64,000 nt of DNA, from positions 599 through 64,598 of the forward strand of contig NZ_LMBW01000012.1 in NCBI RefSeq assembly GCF_001439915.1. The letters are read 5' to 3'. The notes beneath the pieces were generated by a model. It searched no databases and was not told the DNA's origin. It worked only from the letters and a program-made list of their open reading frames with translations. The DNA comes from Fredinandcohnia humi (lineage in GTDB: Bacteria; Bacillota; Bacilli; Bacillales; Bacillaceae_L). A program made the position numbers and the translations under genes. Below, in pieces: positions 63,919 through 64,000 of this stretch. The number at the start of each line of letters is the position of its first letter. The first letter of the stretch is position 1.

Positions 63919-64000
63919 TTACCCCTTCATTTTTTCACGAAGTACCATTTGCAGGATACCACCGTGACGGTAGTAATCAATTTCAACTTCACTGTCGAAA
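63919..64000 (-). CDS. acnA: Aconitate hydratase, C-terminal end (partial)
   Basis: Only the last 26 codons are inside the window. The minus strand reads FDSEVEIDYYRHGGILQMVL then REKMKG and a stop, the characteristic end of Gram-positive aconitase (CitB/AcnA). The enzyme interconverts citrate and isocitrate and can act as an iron-responsive RNA-binding protein. The rest lies beyond the right edge. Gene order with the thioredoxin-like and spore genes agrees with the citB region of Bacillus. Confidence 0.93.
   Translation of the reverse strand, partial: FDSEVEIDYYRHGGILQMVLREKMKG

Overview
The window is low-GC Firmicute DNA from an endospore-forming Bacillaceae bacterium. The right end (about 50.8-64 kb) is core chromosome: parC and parE, plsY, a YneT-type CoA-binding protein, a YneP-type thioesterase, the spore genes tlp and sspN, an FbpB-type small protein, a YneN-type thioredoxin and the 3' end of aconitase. 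This is the order known from the Bacillus subtilis citB-parC region. Strong Shine-Dalgarno sites and frequent TTG/GTG starts also fit Bacillus.

Region 1 (0.25-22.1 kb) is a catabolic island. It holds two amidohydrolase-Rieske pairs, two thiamine-pyrophosphate (TPP) enzyme/aldehyde dehydrogenase pairs (one dehydrogenase broken), two fumarylacetoacetate-hydrolase-family genes (one broken), a short-chain dehydrogenase, a zinc alcohol dehydrogenase, an Ldh-type 2-hydroxyacid dehydrogenase, a CysJ-like reductase without an FMN domain, and a tripartite tricarboxylate transporter split into tctC and a distant tctBA. Regulators are LysR, GntR/FCD (behind a 24-bp perfect palindrome) and a frameshifted TetR. 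The gene set suggests uptake and breakdown of an aromatic or otherwise carboxylated compound. The substrate cannot be read from the sequence.

Region 2 (22.1-42.2 kb) is a defence and accessory region with long decayed intergenic stretches and diverged repeats. It holds a DUF697-type GTPase, a Gabija-like pair (OLD/TOPRIM ATPase plus UvrD helicase), a roughly 1,122-codon unknown gene interrupted by one in-frame TGA, a DUF188 protein, a double-CxxC protein, a large ATPase with a zinc-hook motif (RloC-like architecture), an EcsC-family protein and a DUF4041-like GIY-YIG protein.

Region 3 (42.3-50.5 kb) is a recombinase block. A four-gene operon carries a 52-codon ORF and three overlapping serine-recombinase genes, the first of which has lost the catalytic serine. 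Two paralogous tyrosine-recombinase genes follow (one decayed), then a convergent XerC/D-like integrase. The serine operon and both paralogous tyrosine genes start behind a terminator-shaped leader hairpin. Each leader also contains a possible 12-13 residue ORF lying on the 5' side of the hairpin, with almost no room for a 5' UTR. This looks like translation-coupled attenuation of recombinase expression and is the most novel signal here. A 34-bp perfect palindrome and a 51-codon reverse-strand gene lie between the serine and tyrosine blocks.

Region 4 (50.8-64 kb) is the core chromosome described above, with three copies of a structured repeat of about 125 bp around plsY and capA. No tRNA, rRNA or CRISPR array was seen. 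All functional calls come from motifs and remembered family features; no database search was possible.
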